A stretch of DNA of 64,000 nt from Halopseudomonas xinjiangensis (GTDB lineage: Bacteria; Pseudomonadota; Gammaproteobacteria; Pseudomonadales; Pseudomonadaceae): the NCBI RefSeq assembly GCF_900104945.1, contig NZ_LT629736.1, positions 1,302,001-1,366,000 on the forward strand. The letters are read 5' to 3'. Within the stretch, counting starts at the first letter, position 1, and each line of letters starts with the position of its first letter. The notes under the pieces were generated by a model. It saw only the letters and a list, made by a program, of their open reading frames with translations, was not told the DNA's origin and ran no database searches. Shown here piece after piece: positions 9,958-19,196 of this stretch. The position numbers and the translations under genes were made by a program.

Positions 9958-10314
9958 ATGCTGAACAAGCCGTTTTCTGATAGACAGTTCTGGGACAAGC
10001 TCAATGGCTACGCTCGCAAGGCAGGGCGCGAGGGTGTCGATCGAGCGCTTCGCCTTTACTATGCGGCACGGCGCCCGGAAACGCCGACCTGGGCCAAGAC
10101 GTCGATTTTCGGCGCATTGGCGTATTTCATCTCGCCGATCGACGCCGTGCCGGATCTGCTTCCATTTATTGGAGTCAGTGATGATCTGACAGTCATGGCC
10201 GCCGCCTTGGCCATGGTCTCGATGTACATCAACGATGATGTAAAGCGCAGGGCGCGCCAAACCACCGAAAAGTGGTTTGGGCCGGAAGTCATCGAGGCAG
10301 AGCGATTCCGCTAG
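9958..10314 (+). CDS. YkvA/DUF1232 small membrane-associated protein
   Basis: This 118-residue protein carries the DUF1232 (YkvA) core: ALAYFISPIDAVPDLLPFIGVSDDLTVMAAALAMV, a hydrophobic hairpin with the conserved SPIDxxPD motif at about residues 60-70. The function of the family is unknown. The ribosome site GGAGG is strong. Its stop codon (TAG in CTAG) is shared with the oppositely oriented DUF411 gene, leaving no intergenic space. Confidence 0.85.
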   Translation: MLNKPFSDRQFWDKLNGYARKAGREGVDRALRLYYAARRPETPTWAKTSIFGALAYFISPIDAVPDLLPFIGVSDDLTVMAAALAMVSMYINDDVKRRARQTTEKWFGPEVIEAERFR

Positions 10315-10760
10315 GGTGTCGCATGGTTCGCTTGAGGGTAGCGAGCCAGTTCGGCCCGCTTGCCATCGCTGCCCACGGCCACGACGGTGTACGGATCCTG
10401 TCGGGACCCCATTTCCATGCCGGGCGAGCCGATCGGCATGCCCGGAACGGCAATTCCCGCTACGTCAGGCAGGCCCGCCAGGCGGCGAACGTCGCTGGCC
10501 GGAACGTGCCCTTCGACGAAGCGACCCATGACGACCCCGGTATGACAGGACGCGAGATCCGTCGGCACCCTCAGCTTCTGCTTGAGTTCGATCATATCGC
10601 TGGTGACATGATCGGTCACAATGAAGCCGCTATCGGTCAGGTGGGCGATCCACGCCTTGCAGCATCCGCAATTGGGATCGCGATAGACATCGATATGCAT
10701 CGATTCTGCGGCGTGCGCTGTGCTCGCCAGTAATAGCAGTGACGCCAGAAGTTTCTTCAT
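10311..10760 (-). CDS. Secreted DUF411 metal-binding protein
   Basis: This is a 149-residue exported protein of the DUF411 family, small periplasmic proteins often linked to copper or other metal resistance. Residues 1-18 form a signal peptide (MKKLLASLLLLASTAHA, cleavage before AES). The hallmark CGCC (31-34) is followed by a conserved CHTGVV and a Gly/Met-rich GMPIGSPGMEMGS segment that could bind metal. The start at 10760 is set by the signal peptide. The gene overlaps the convergent DUF1232 gene by 4 bp. Metal specificity cannot be stated from the sequence; no copper efflux genes are adjacent. Confidence 0.85.
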   Translation of the reverse strand: MKKLLASLLLLASTAHAAESMHIDVYRDPNCGCCKAWIAHLTDSGFIVTDHVTSDMIELKQKLRVPTDLASCHTGVVMGRFVEGHVPASDVRRLAGLPDVAGIAVPGMPIGSPGMEMGSRQDPYTVVAVGSDGKRAELARYPQANHATP

Positions 10761-10871
10761 GCAGCCCCCTTGGTTTGCCCAGAGATTAAGCTGGGCAAAC
10801 GCACTCCGCAACGACTGCGTAACGCCTGGTTACAGTCAGGAAGGATTAGCGCTGCGAGTAGGCGCGGCTGG

Positions 10872-11030
10872 TCAACGCTTGAGAATGATGTATACGGCGT
10901 GAATGATGCCCGGAACATAGCCGAGCAGCGTCAGCAGGATGTTCAGCCAGAACGCGCCGCTGAGACCGACCTGCATGAAAACCCCGACGGGGGGCAGGAT
11001 GATGGCGAAGATAAGGCGGACGATGTCCAT
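10872..11030 (-). CDS. YqaE/Pmp3 family membrane proteolipid (52 aa)
   Basis: A short minus-strand gene encodes a 52-residue double-spanning proteolipid of the YqaE/Pmp3 (UPF0057) family, associated with membrane potential and stress in other organisms. The family signature is clear: a first helix with IILPPVGVFMQVG, then FWLNILLTLLGYVPGIIHAVYIILKR. The start ATG at 11030 has a good GAGGAGC ribosome site. It is a monocistronic-looking gene between the DUF411 and benE genes. Confidence 0.9.
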   Translation of the reverse strand: MDIVRLIFAIILPPVGVFMQVGLSGAFWLNILLTLLGYVPGIIHAVYIILKR

Positions 11031-11114
11031 TGTAAGCTCCTCTAGCGATGCAGATGATCTGCTTGTTGCAAGCAGGGTTACAGCTGTGACCGTCCAGAGC
11101 AGGACGTGTTCCGA

Positions 11115-12305
11115 TCAGCTTCCTGGCCGCGAATTCAAAGCCAGAACGAGCAGCCCGGCGACGAGCCCCCAGAATGCCGAACCGATCGACCATAAGGTCA
11201 TGCCGGACGCGGTGACCATGAACGTGATCAGCGCTGCTTCGCGCCGCCTTGCGTCGGCCATAGCCTGGGTGAGACCGTTGCCGATGGATCCCAGCAACGC
11301 CAGTCCCGCCACTGACATCACCAATGCCGTGGGGAGGGTCATGAACGCTGCGGTAAGCGGGCCGGCGAAGCATCCGACGATTATGGCGGCCAGGCCGAAG
11401 GTCAGGGCAGCAGGGTAACGTCGACCGGGATCTGGGTGTGCGCCTGGCCCGGTACACAGGGCCGCGCTGATGGCGGCCAGATTGACGCCATGCGAGCCGA
11501 GTGCTGCGAAGAGCATCGAAGCCAGGCCGGTCGTGGCAATCAGCGGCTGGGGTTCGACGCTGTAGCCATCAGCGCGAAGGACGGCAAGGCCCGGCAGATT
11601 CTGAGATGCCATCGCCACGACGTACAGCGGTAGGCCTATGCTGATGATCGCGCTTGCGGAGAACGCGGGAACCGTCCAGCTTGGCTGCGTCGGGACCCAG
11701 TCGATGTCGGGCATCGTCGAACCGTCAGTGAGCCAGACCAGCACGCAGCCTGTCCCGAGCGCGGCAAGAATCGCCATGGTTTGGGAGCGACGTTTGGCGA
11801 GAAAGAACGCCGCGAGCATCGACAGCACCAGAAGCGCGTCTTGCTCTGCAGCGGTGAACACGTCGCTGGCGATACGGAACAGGATCCCCGCCAACAGGGC
11901 AGCGGCAAGCGCCGAGGGTAATTGGCGTGTCAGGTGCGCCAGGTGACTGCTGAGACCAGTCAGGGTAAGCAAGAGGCCACAAGCGATGAAGGCGCCGATC
12001 GCTTCTGCGTAAGGGACCCCGGGGAGGGCGGTGATCAGGAGTGCCGCACCGGGCGTGGACCAGGCGACCACTATCGGCAGCCGGTAGCGCAAGGTCAGCG
12101 CCAAGGTGCATAGTCCCATGGCGATCGAAATGGCCCAGATCCACGACCCGACCTGGTGCTCGTCAAGTCCCGCGGCAGTGCCCGCCTGCACCATCAGGGC
12201 CAGCGAGCTGGTATAGCCTGTCATGACTGCAACCAGACCGGCGACGAAAGCCGAAACGCTGAAGTCGGCGAGGCGAACACGGGCAGGCGGGAGGGTGTTA
12301 CTCAT
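11115..12305 (-). CDS. benE: BenE-family transporter
   Basis: This 396-residue integral membrane protein belongs to the BenE (benzoate/proton symporter) family of the xanthine/nucleobase permease fold. It has about eleven hydrophobic segments and family-typical runs such as GLVAVMTGYTSS near residue 20, ASQNLPGLAVLRADGY at about residue 235 and GSHGVNLAAISAALCTG at about 275. Length fits the family (390-400). No benzoate catabolic genes are present, so the natural substrate is unresolved. It lies 104 bp downstream of ppsR on the same strand and may be weakly coupled to it. Confidence 0.85.
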   Translation of the reverse strand: MSNTLPPARVRLADFSVSAFVAGLVAVMTGYTSSLALMVQAGTAAGLDEHQVGSWIWAISIAMGLCTLALTLRYRLPIVVAWSTPGAALLITALPGVPYAEAIGAFIACGLLLTLTGLSSHLAHLTRQLPSALAAALLAGILFRIASDVFTAAEQDALLVLSMLAAFFLAKRRSQTMAILAALGTGCVLVWLTDGSTMPDIDWVPTQPSWTVPAFSASAIISIGLPLYVVAMASQNLPGLAVLRADGYSVEPQPLIATTGLASMLFAALGSHGVNLAAISAALCTGPGAHPDPGRRYPAALTFGLAAIIVGCFAGPLTAAFMTLPTALVMSVAGLALLGSIGNGLTQAMADARRREAALITFMVTASGMTLWSIGSAFWGLVAGLLVLALNSRPGS

Positions 12306-12408
12306 CGGTGAGACCTGTCAATCCGAGAAACCGACAGGATATGCGAACCTCGATGCGTTGCAGCGATACAGTGGCAGTAGCGCTGCAGCGCAACAGTTCG
12401 ACGTCAGT

Positions 12409-13227
12409 TTATTTCAGCCGCCGTTCGATGCCCTTGTGAACGAGGATCTTCGCTGAAATTTCTTCGACCGAGAAATGCGTCGAGTTGATGTTCGAAATGT
12501 TCTCGCGGCGAAACAGATTCTCCACCTCTCGCACTTCGAACTCGCATTGGGCGAAGCTGGCGTAACGGCTGTTTGGCCGACGCTCGTGGCGGATACTGGC
12601 GAGTCGTTCGGCATCGATAGTCAGGCCGAACAGTTTTTCCTTGTGTTCGCGCAGCGCCGGCGGCAGCTGCAAACGTTCCATGTCTTCTTCGGTCAGCGGA
12701 TAGTTGGCCGCGCGTATACCGTATTTGAGCGCCATGTACAGGCACGTTGGCGTCTTGCCGCAGCGCGACACACCGACCAGGATTACATCCGCTTCGCTGT
12801 AGTGGAGGGTACGCGCACCGTCGTCGTTATCCATGGCGAAATGTACCGCGTCGATGCGGTCTTTATAGTGCGCATTGTGCTGAATCGAGTGCGATTTACC
12901 GACGGAATAGGAAGAACCATCACCTAATTCCATTTCAAGCGGAGCAAGAAAGGTAGAAAAGATGTCTACGATGTACCCGTTGCTCGTGGCCAACACTTTT
13001 CGGATATCCGAGTTGACAACGGTGTCGAAGATGATCGGGCGAACCCCGTCCTGCTCGGCAGCCGTGTTGATTTGTTGTACCATGTCGTGCGCTTTTTCGA
13101 TGGTGTCCACATAGGGACGCAGCCGCTTTGTGAACTCGATGTTCTCAAACTGGGACAACAGGCTCTGGCCGAGAGATTCGGCGGTGATGCCAGTGCCATC
13201 GGATATGAAGAAAGCGGTGCGTTTCAT
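12409..13227 (-). CDS. ppsR: PpsR, bifunctional PEP synthase kinase/phosphorylase
   Basis: PpsR (DUF299) inactivates phosphoenolpyruvate synthase by ADP-dependent phosphorylation and reactivates it by phosphorolysis. The 272-residue protein has the N-terminal [22 protein letters not shown] motif and a P-loop-like [10 protein letters not shown] at residues 152-161, followed by the conserved [16 protein letters not shown]. The ATG at 13227 is chosen because [13 protein letters not shown] is the family N-terminus. It is divergent from its target gene ppsA with 155 bp between starts, the common arrangement in gammaproteobacteria. Confidence 0.95.
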   Translation of the reverse strand: MKRTAFFISDGTGITAESLGQSLLSQFENIEFTKRLRPYVDTIEKAHDMVQQINTAAEQDGVRPIIFDTVVNSDIRKVLATSNGYIVDIFSTFLAPLEMELGDGSSYSVGKSHSIQHNAHYKDRIDAVHFAMDNDDGARTLHYSEADVILVGVSRCGKTPTCLYMALKYGIRAANYPLTEEDMERLQLPPALREHKEKLFGLTIDAERLASIRHERRPNSRYASFAQCEFEVREVENLFRRENISNINSTHFSVEEISAKILVHKGIERRLK

Positions 13228-13382
13228 GCGCGTAGCCTTGAGATATGTCGTGATTGGCTGAGTGCAGCGGTATCGGGAACCCTGTCGGGCTTCACTTTCG
13301 GCATTGTGGCGCATTTGTGACATGCAGGCCAGATGGTCAGCCGGATGCGCTACTCAATTCATTGATTTACGGAGAGATCACC

Positions 13383-15752
13383 TTGTTAGAGTACGTAGTG
13401 TCCTTCGAACAGCTAGGTGCTGGAGACGTTGAGCGTGTAGGCGGGAAGAATGCCTCACTGGGAGAAATGATCAGCAATCTGGCCAACGCCGGGGTGTCGG
13501 TCCCGGGTGGTTTCGCCACTACAGCAGATGCCTTCCGTGAATTCCTCGAACAAAGCGGTCTGAACGACCGCATCCACACCGCTCTCGATGCACTGGACGT
13601 TGATGACGTGGCGGCTCTCGCCCGCACTGGCACCCAGATTCGTCAATGGGTCATGGAGACCGAATTTCCGGCACCGCTGGATCAGGCGATCCGCGACTCT
13701 TTCGCCAAACTCTCCGATGGTAACGATAACCTCGCTGTCGCCGTCCGTTCTTCCGCTACCGCCGAAGATCTTCCCGATGCCTCTTTCGCCGGCCAGCAGG
13801 AAACCTTCCTTAATATCCGCGGCGTCGACAACGTTATCCGCGCGGTCAAGGAGGTCTTCGCATCGCTCTTCAATGATCGCGCCATTTCCTATCGCGTGCA
13901 TCAGGGCTTCGACCACAGGCTGGTAGCGCTGTCCGCGGGTATCCAGCGCATGGTGCGGTCGGAAACAGGCACTGCCGGCGTAATGTTCACGCTGGACACC
14001 GAGTCCGGATTCCGCGACGTGGTATTCATCACCGGCGCCTACGGACTTGGTGAAACCGTCGTGCAGGGCGCAGTGAATCCTGACGAGTTCTACGTCCACA
14101 AGCCCACGCTGGAAGCCGGTCGCCCGTCGATCCTGCGGCGCAATCTGGGTAGCAAGGCGATCAAGATGGTGTATGGCGAAGTGGCTTCCGCTGGCCTCTC
14201 GGTCAAGACCGTCGACGTCGATCGCGCCGATCGCGCACGCTTCTGCCTGAGCGACGAGGAAGTGGTCAACCTGGCGAAGCAGGCGCTGATCATCGAAAAG
14301 CATTACCAGCGTCCGATGGATATCGAATGGGCCAAGGACGGTGATGATGGCAAGCTATACATCGTTCAGGCTCGACCCGAGACGGTCAAAAGCCGCACCA
14401 CGGGCAATGTCATGGAGCGTTACCTGCTCAAGGAAAAGGGTCAGATTCTGGTCGAAGGCCGCGCCATCGGCCAGCGTATCGGTTCGGGCAAGGTAAAGAT
14501 CGTCAACGACGTTGCCGAGATGGACAAGGTGATGCCAGGCGACGTACTCGTCTCCGACATGACCGATCCGGATTGGGAACCGGTCATGAAGCGCGCCAGC
14601 GCCATCGTGACCAATCGCGGCGGCCGTACATGTCACGCGGCGATCATCGCTCGCGAGCTGGGCATCCCTGCTGTGGTCGGCTGCGGCAACGCTACCAGCG
14701 AACTCAAGGATGGCCAGGAAGTGACCGTGTCCTGCGCCGAAGGCGATACCGGTTTGATCTATGCCGGTCAGCTGTCTTTCGACGTGCGCAAGAACAGCGT
14801 CGACGCCATGCCGGAGTTGCCGTTCAAGATCATGATGAACGTGGGCAACCCTGATCGTGCTTTCGATTTCGCCAACCTGCCCAACGAAGGCGTCGGCCTG
14901 GCACGTCTGGAATTCATCATCAACCGGATGATCGGCGTGCATCCGAAAGCGCTGCTGAACTTCGAAAGCCTGCCTGACGATGTGAAGGACAGCGTGCAGA
15001 AGCGTATCGCCGGGTACGCCAGCCCGGTTGATTTCTACGTCGACAAACTGGTCGAAGGTGTCAGCACGTTGGCTGCGGCTTTCTGGCCAAAGAAGGTCAT
15101 CGTGCGCCTGTCGGACTTCAAGTCCAACGAGTACGCCAACCTGATCGGCGGCCGGCTGTACGAGCCCGAGGAAGAGAACCCCATGCTGGGTTTCCGTGGT
15201 GCTTCGCGCTACATCAGCGAATCCTTCCGCGACTGCTTCGAACTCGAATGCCGTGCGATGAAGCGGGTGCGCGACGAGATGGGACTGACCAATGTCGAAA
15301 TCATGGTGCCTTTCGTACGCACCGTGGGCGAGGCGGCTCAGGTTGTCGAGTTGCTGGGCGAGAACGGTCTGAAGCGCGGTGACAACGGCCTGCGGTTGAT
15401 CATGATGTGCGAGTTGCCAGCGAACGCGCTACTCGCCGACGAGTTCCTTGAGCACTTCGATGGCTTTTCCATCGGCTCGAACGACCTGACCCAGCTGACG
15501 CTTGGGCTGGACCGCGATTCTGGGATCATCGCGCACCTGTTCGACGAGCGTAATGCCGCAGTCAAGAAGCTGTTGTCAAACGCGATCAGTGCCTGCCGGA
15601 AGGCCGACAAGTACATCGGCATTTGCGGTCAGGGTCCTTCCGATCATCCGGACCTGGCGAAATGGCTGATGGAGCAGGGCATCGAAAGCGTATCGCTCAA
15701 TCCTGATTCGGTGATGGATACCTGGTTCTTCCTCGCGGAAAACAACGTCTGA
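13383..15752 (+). CDS. ppsA: Phosphoenolpyruvate synthase
   Basis: PpsA converts pyruvate, ATP and water to phosphoenolpyruvate, AMP and phosphate, the entry step of gluconeogenesis from pyruvate. The 789-residue length matches E. coli (792). The nucleotide-binding domain begins [11 protein letters not shown]; the phosphohistidine lies in GGRTCHAA (His418); the C-terminal PEP/pyruvate domain includes [15 protein letters not shown] and [12 protein letters not shown]. The start is TTG at 13383 ([11 protein letters not shown] is the family N-terminus) with GGAG eight bases upstream; no ATG fits. It is regulated by the divergent PpsR, and rraA follows after 20 bp. Confidence 0.96.
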   Translation: MLEYVVSFEQLGAGDVERVGGKNASLGEMISNLANAGVSVPGGFATTADAFREFLEQSGLNDRIHTALDALDVDDVAALARTGTQIRQWVMETEFPAPLDQAIRDSFAKLSDGNDNLAVAVRSSATAEDLPDASFAGQQETFLNIRGVDNVIRAVKEVFASLFNDRAISYRVHQGFDHRLVALSAGIQRMVRSETGTAGVMFTLDTESGFRDVVFITGAYGLGETVVQGAVNPDEFYVHKPTLEAGRPSILRRNLGSKAIKMVYGEVASAGLSVKTVDVDRADRARFCLSDEEVVNLAKQALIIEKHYQRPMDIEWAKDGDDGKLYIVQARPETVKSRTTGNVMERYLLKEKGQILVEGRAIGQRIGSGKVKIVNDVAEMDKVMPGDVLVSDMTDPDWEPVMKRASAIVTNRGGRTCHAAIIARELGIPAVVGCGNATSELKDGQEVTVSCAEGDTGLIYAGQLSFDVRKNSVDAMPELPFKIMMNVGNPDRAFDFANLPNEGVGLARLEFIINRMIGVHPKALLNFESLPDDVKDSVQKRIAGYASPVDFYVDKLVEGVSTLAAAFWPKKVIVRLSDFKSNEYANLIGGRLYEPEEENPMLGFRGASRYISESFRDCFELECRAMKRVRDEMGLTNVEIMVPFVRTVGEAAQVVELLGENGLKRGDNGLRLIMMCELPANALLADEFLEHFDGFSIGSNDLTQLTLGLDRDSGIIAHLFDERNAAVKKLLSNAISACRKADKYIGICGQGPSDHPDLAKWLMEQGIESVSLNPDSVMDTWFFLAENNV

Positions 15753-15772
15753 ACTGACTCAAGGAGAAAGCC

Positions 15773-16258
15773 ATGCATTACGTCACGCCCGATCTGTGCG
15801 ACGCCTATCCCGACGTTCTGGTCGTCGAGCCGATGTTCAGCAATTTCGGCGGCCACGACTCGTTCGGCGGGCAGATTGTTACCGTCAAATGCTTCGAAGA
15901 TAATTCCGTGGTCAAGGAGCAGGTCGACGAGGACGGTACCGGAAAGGTTATGGTCGTCGACGGTGGTGGCTCGCTGCGCCGCGCGCTTCTAGGCGACATG
16001 CTTGCCGAGAAAGCCGCCAGAAACGGCTGGGAAGGCATCATAGTTTACGGTTGTGTGCGTGACGTGGATGTCCTTGTGCAGACTCCGCTAGGGATTCAGG
16101 CGCTGGCCAGCCATCCGATGAAGACCGACAAGCGCGGAATCGGTGATTTGAACATGCCGGTGACGTTCGCCGGCGTGACCTTCCGCCCCGGTGAATTCGT
16201 GTATGCCGATAACAACGGCATTATCGTGTCACCAACCGCGCTCTCCATGCCGGAGTAA
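15773..16258 (+). CDS. rraA: RraA, regulator of ribonuclease E activity
   Basis: RraA binds RNase E and dampens degradosome activity in E. coli. This 161-residue protein has the family glycine-rich core [21 protein letters not shown] and the [10 protein letters not shown] segment, and normal length. It begins 20 bp after ppsA with AGGAG upstream, so the two are probably co-transcribed. Some proteins with this fold are aldolases (4-hydroxy-4-methyl-2-oxoglutarate aldolase family), and that activity is a possible alternative or addition. Confidence 0.92.
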   Translation: MHYVTPDLCDAYPDVLVVEPMFSNFGGHDSFGGQIVTVKCFEDNSVVKEQVDEDGTGKVMVVDGGGSLRRALLGDMLAEKAARNGWEGIIVYGCVRDVDVLVQTPLGIQALASHPMKTDKRGIGDLNMPVTFAGVTFRPGEFVYADNNGIIVSPTALSMPE

Positions 16259-16287
16259 TCCCCGGACCAGATCTCCAATCGCAGGAA

Positions 16288-16325
16288 ACCGAAACCGGAC
16301 GATGGTGACATCGCCCGGTTTCGGT
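16288..16325. repeat. 11-bp inverted repeat downstream of rraA
   Basis: ACCGAAACCGG at 16288-16298 is the exact reverse complement of CCGGTTTCGGT at 16315-16325, with a 16-bp loop that contains the smaller self-complementary GATGGTGACATC. No T run follows. It could be a Rho-independent-like attenuator without a tract, an mRNA-stabilising hairpin at the rraA 3' end, or an operator for cfrX. Confidence 0.5.
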
Positions 16326-16363
16326 GCGTCTGTCAGTAGTATCCATTAGAGGAGGCGGCAAAC

Positions 16364-16615
16364 GTGAGCGATCCATTGGAAGATCGGTTGCGCAGTTTGA
16401 TGCGCGCGGACCAGCAGAATGTTGGGCAAGACGATCAGCGTCTCGAGCGGGTGCTACACAAGGCCCACGTACGCGGCGGTGTGCTCGATCTATTGACGCT
16501 ATTTTCCCGCTGGGGTGTGGTGCTTTCCGAAGCGGGAACGCATCACTCGCGGAATTCGCTCGGCAGAAACGCGAGCGAAGACGAAACAGCAACGACTACA
16601 GAGAGGAAGGACTGA
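16364..16615 (+). CDS. cfrX: CfrX-like small protein
   Basis: This 83-residue protein occupies the position of cfrX (also written crfX), the small conserved gene preceding cmpX-sigX-oprF in pseudomonads. It is hydrophilic, with LEDRLRSLMRADQQ at the start and a short hydrophobic stretch VLDLLTLFSRWG in the middle; its biochemical role is not established. The GTG at 16364 is supported by a strong GGAGG nine bases upstream. It is two bases from cmpX and surely in one operon. The assignment rests on context and size as well as sequence. Confidence 0.8.
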   Translation: MSDPLEDRLRSLMRADQQNVGQDDQRLERVLHKAHVRGGVLDLLTLFSRWGVVLSEAGTHHSRNSLGRNASEDETATTTERKD

Positions 16616-16617
16616 TC

Positions 16618-17439
16618 ATGGAACTGGATACCTGGAGTCAAAGTTTCGTCGCAGCCATGACTACCATGTGGACCAAAGTCGCTTCGTTCATACCAGACTT
16701 GGTCGCGGCTATCGTCATTGTCATTCTTGGCTTTTTGGTGGCGAAGCTGATTGATGCGGTGTTGAGCAAGGGCCTGGCCAAACTGGGCATGGACAGGTTG
16801 CTGGCCGGGGTAGGGGTGAGCAAGCTTCTGGCGCGTAGCGGTATAACCAGCTCGCCCTCGGCATTGATAGGCAAGGTGGTTTACTGGTTCATCGTTCTGA
16901 CTTTCCTGATTTCGGCTGCGGAATCGCTGGGGCTGGCCCGTGTGTCGTCCACGCTCGATGCCTTCGTACTCTATCTGCCCAAGGTGTTTGGTGCGGCGCT
17001 GATCCTCGTGGCGGGCCTGTTGCTCTCGCACTTCGCCAATGGCGTAGTGCGTGGTGCCGGCGAAAGCATTGGTATTGATTATGCTGCTGGGCTGGGTCGC
17101 CTGGCGCAGGGCCTGCTGGTCATCATCACGGCTTCGTTGGTTATCGGTCAATTACAGATCGAAACGGAGCTGCTCAACACGGTAGTGGCAATTGTGCTCA
17201 TCTCGTTCGGAGCCGCAGCAGCGCTCGCCCTCGGACTCGGTAGCAGATCGGTCGTTACGCAGATTCTCGCCGGCATTTACGTACGCGAGCTGTACGAGGT
17301 CGGCGATCGCATTCACGTTGGCGATGCCGAAGGTGTAATCGATGAAATCGGGACGGTCAAAACCTCGCTAGTGGATGATGAAGGGCGCGTCGTGTCGATT
17401 CCCAATACGAGCTTGCTCGACCAGCGCGTTTCGCGTTGA
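16618..17439 (+). CDS. cmpX: CmpX, MscS-family membrane protein
   Basis: This 273-residue inner-membrane protein has the architecture of small MscS-like channels: several N-terminal transmembrane helices (residues about 20-45, 80-105, 120-140, 155-175, 190-215) and a C-terminal MscS beta domain with VGDRIHVGDAEGVIDEIGTVKTSLVDDEGRVVSIPNTSLL. In pseudomonads CmpX is encoded next to SigX and has been linked to membrane stress and SigX activity. ATG 16618 follows the cfrX stop by two bases with GAAGG upstream. sigX begins 29 bp downstream. Confidence 0.9.
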   Translation: MELDTWSQSFVAAMTTMWTKVASFIPDLVAAIVIVILGFLVAKLIDAVLSKGLAKLGMDRLLAGVGVSKLLARSGITSSPSALIGKVVYWFIVLTFLISAAESLGLARVSSTLDAFVLYLPKVFGAALILVAGLLLSHFANGVVRGAGESIGIDYAAGLGRLAQGLLVIITASLVIGQLQIETELLNTVVAIVLISFGAAAALALGLGSRSVVTQILAGIYVRELYEVGDRIHVGDAEGVIDEIGTVKTSLVDDEGRVVSIPNTSLLDQRVSR

Positions 17440-17468
17440 TTCGTTAACCCTGATGTCGGCGATCCGTT

Positions 17469-18050
17469 TTGACTAGCCATAGCGTCCCCCGGACACGGTA
17501 TACCCCGGCAGATTTGTCGGATGAAGAACTCGCCACGCGGGCAGCGGGAGAGCTGTTTCACACCACTGTCGCCTACGAGGAGCTTATGCGGCGGTACCAG
17601 CGCACACTTTTCAATGTTTGCGCCCGTTACCTAGGGAACGAAAGAGACGCTGACGATGTCTGTCAGGAAGTAATGCTCAAGGTTTTACATGGCCTTAAGC
17701 AGTTCGAAGGCAAGGCAAAGTTCAAAACATGGTTGTATAGCATCACCTATAATGAGTGCATCACTCAGTACAGGAAGGAGAAGCGCAAAAAACGGCTTTT
17801 CGATGCACTTAGTCTGGAATCGCAGGAAGAGGCTCAAGAACCGGAAGAGCCACTCACCTCCCGCGGTGGGCTAGATCGGTGGCTGGTCCATGTAAATCCG
17901 GTGGATCGCGAGATACTCGTGTTGCGCTTCGTCGCGGAGCTCGAGTTCCAAGAGATCGCCGATATCATGCGCATGGGACTGAGTGCGACCAAGATGCGTT
18001 ACAAGCGGGCGTTGGAAAAGTTGCGAAAGCATATAGACGCGCCTCTTTAG
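17469..18050 (+). CDS. sigX: ECF sigma factor SigX
   Basis: SigX is an extracytoplasmic function sigma factor that in pseudomonads drives oprF and membrane-lipid genes. The 193-residue protein is very close to what I recall of P. aeruginosa SigX: region 2 holds YEELMRRYQRTLFNVCARYLGNERDADDVCQEVMLKVL, and region 4 holds LELEFQEIADIMRMGLSATKMRYKRAL-like sequence. The start must be TTG at 17469, since the frame is closed by TGA at 17451 and no ATG or GTG lies between. No anti-sigma gene is adjacent; cmpX upstream may play that sensing role. Confidence 0.94.
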   Translation: MTSHSVPRTRYTPADLSDEELATRAAGELFHTTVAYEELMRRYQRTLFNVCARYLGNERDADDVCQEVMLKVLHGLKQFEGKAKFKTWLYSITYNECITQYRKEKRKKRLFDALSLESQEEAQEPEEPLTSRGGLDRWLVHVNPVDREILVLRFVAELEFQEIADIMRMGLSATKMRYKRALEKLRKHIDAPL

Positions 18051-18062
18051 AAGCGTTCGGTA

Positions 18063-18089
18063 TTGAGATTGTTATATTTCTGTTATACT
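18063..18089 (+). promoter_or_regulatory. Candidate oprF promoter
   Basis: TTGAGA (18063-18068) and TATACT (18084-18089) are spaced by 15 bp, 54 bp before the oprF start. The region is locally AT-rich. P. aeruginosa oprF has both sigma-70 and SigX promoters; I could not pick out a confident SigX element by eye. Confidence 0.4.
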
Positions 18090-18142
18090 CGCTTCGTGTT
18101 TTGCGCAAACCTAAACATCCTAATGGATTAAACGGGGATTGA

Positions 18143-19138
18143 ATGATGAATTTGAAGAATACTGTTGGTCTCGTTGTTGGCGCAGTCATTTCGGCTTCTG
18201 CCCTGCCCGCGATGGCGCAATACGGCATGGGTGGCGGCGAAGTGAGCCGTGCAGGTTCCGTGGAAGCGGAAGCCTTTGCACAGCGCTACTTCACCGACGA
18301 CAGCGTTCATGATCTGAGCCACGGCACGCTGGTCGGCGGTGGTTTGGGCTATTTTCTCTCGGATGATGTTTCGTTGAACCTGGGTTTGGGCACATACCGC
18401 AACCTGGATAGCGACGTCACTGGCGAAGACATCGATGGCCGCCTGGCTACGTTGAAAGCCGTTTATCATTTTGGCGAAGGCGCTGTACGCCCCTATCTGT
18501 CTGGTGGTGTAGGCCATCAGGAACTCGATCAGTGGGATCGTGACGGTCGTGACAAGACCACCATGCTCACCGCCGGTGCGGGTGTCAAAAACTACCTGAA
18601 CGAAAACTTCTTCGTTCGCGCCGGCGTTGACGTGCTCTACGGTCTCGACCACTCCAATACCGAGTGGATGGCAGGCGTAGGTCTCGGCCTGAATTTCGGC
18701 AGCAGCACTGCTCAGGTTGCCCAAGCCGCGCCGACACCGGCTCCGGCCCCTGCGCCTGCACCGGCTCCTGAGCCGGAAATGCAGAACGTTCGCGTTGAGC
18801 TTGACGTGAAGTTCGATTTCGACAAGGCAACGATCCGTCCTGAGTTCCGCGACGATATCCGTAGCCTCGCCGAGTTCATGAAGAGCTACCCGTCTGTATC
18901 GACTACCGTTGAAGGTCACACTGACTCCGTTGGTAGCGAACAGTACAACCAGCGTCTGTCCAAAGAGCGTGCTCAGTCGGTCCGCCAGGCTCTGATCGAC
19001 GAAGGCGTTGATGGTTCGCGTCTGGAAGCAGTTGGTCATGGCGAATCCCGCCCGATCGCTGACAACAGCACCGAGGAAGGCCGTCAGATGAACCGCCGCG
19101 TTGAAGCTGATGTTGAAACGCAGGTAGAGGTTCGCTAA
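18143..19138 (+). CDS. oprF: OprF/OmpA-family major outer membrane protein
   Basis: OprF is the general porin and peptidoglycan-anchoring protein of pseudomonads. The 331-residue protein has a signal peptide (about 1-26, cleaved after AMA), an eight-strand OprF-type barrel (about 27-195), and an OmpA-like peptidoglycan-binding domain (from about 215) with TVEGHTDSVGSEQYNQRLS and NRRVEADV. The linker is a plain Pro-Ala run (APAPAPAPAPAPEPE) instead of the cysteine- and Asp-rich TSP3 segment of P. aeruginosa OprF. Two adjacent ATGs (18143, 18146) are possible starts. A strong bidirectional terminator follows. Confidence 0.93.
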   Translation: MMNLKNTVGLVVGAVISASALPAMAQYGMGGGEVSRAGSVEAEAFAQRYFTDDSVHDLSHGTLVGGGLGYFLSDDVSLNLGLGTYRNLDSDVTGEDIDGRLATLKAVYHFGEGAVRPYLSGGVGHQELDQWDRDGRDKTTMLTAGAGVKNYLNENFFVRAGVDVLYGLDHSNTEWMAGVGLGLNFGSSTAQVAQAAPTPAPAPAPAPAPEPEMQNVRVELDVKFDFDKATIRPEFRDDIRSLAEFMKSYPSVSTTVEGHTDSVGSEQYNQRLSKERAQSVRQALIDEGVDGSRLEAVGHGESRPIADNSTEEGRQMNRRVEADVETQVEVR

Positions 19139-19154
19139 TAGCGCACCTACCCTG

Positions 19155-19185
19155 AAAAAAACCCGGTCATTGACCGGGTTTTTTT
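19155..19185. terminator. Bidirectional terminator between oprF and the thioesterase gene
   Basis: ACCCGGTCA at 19161-19169 pairs with TGACCGGGT at 19171-19179 and is flanked by an A run on the left and a T run on the right. It can therefore end both oprF (plus) and the convergent thioesterase gene (minus). Confidence 0.9.
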
Positions 19186-19196
19186 ATGCCTGGGTG

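Noticed and set aside
18721-18780. Tandem repeat in oprF as a mobile or CRISPR-like repeat
   Set aside because: It is simply the in-frame Pro-Ala linker of the protein.
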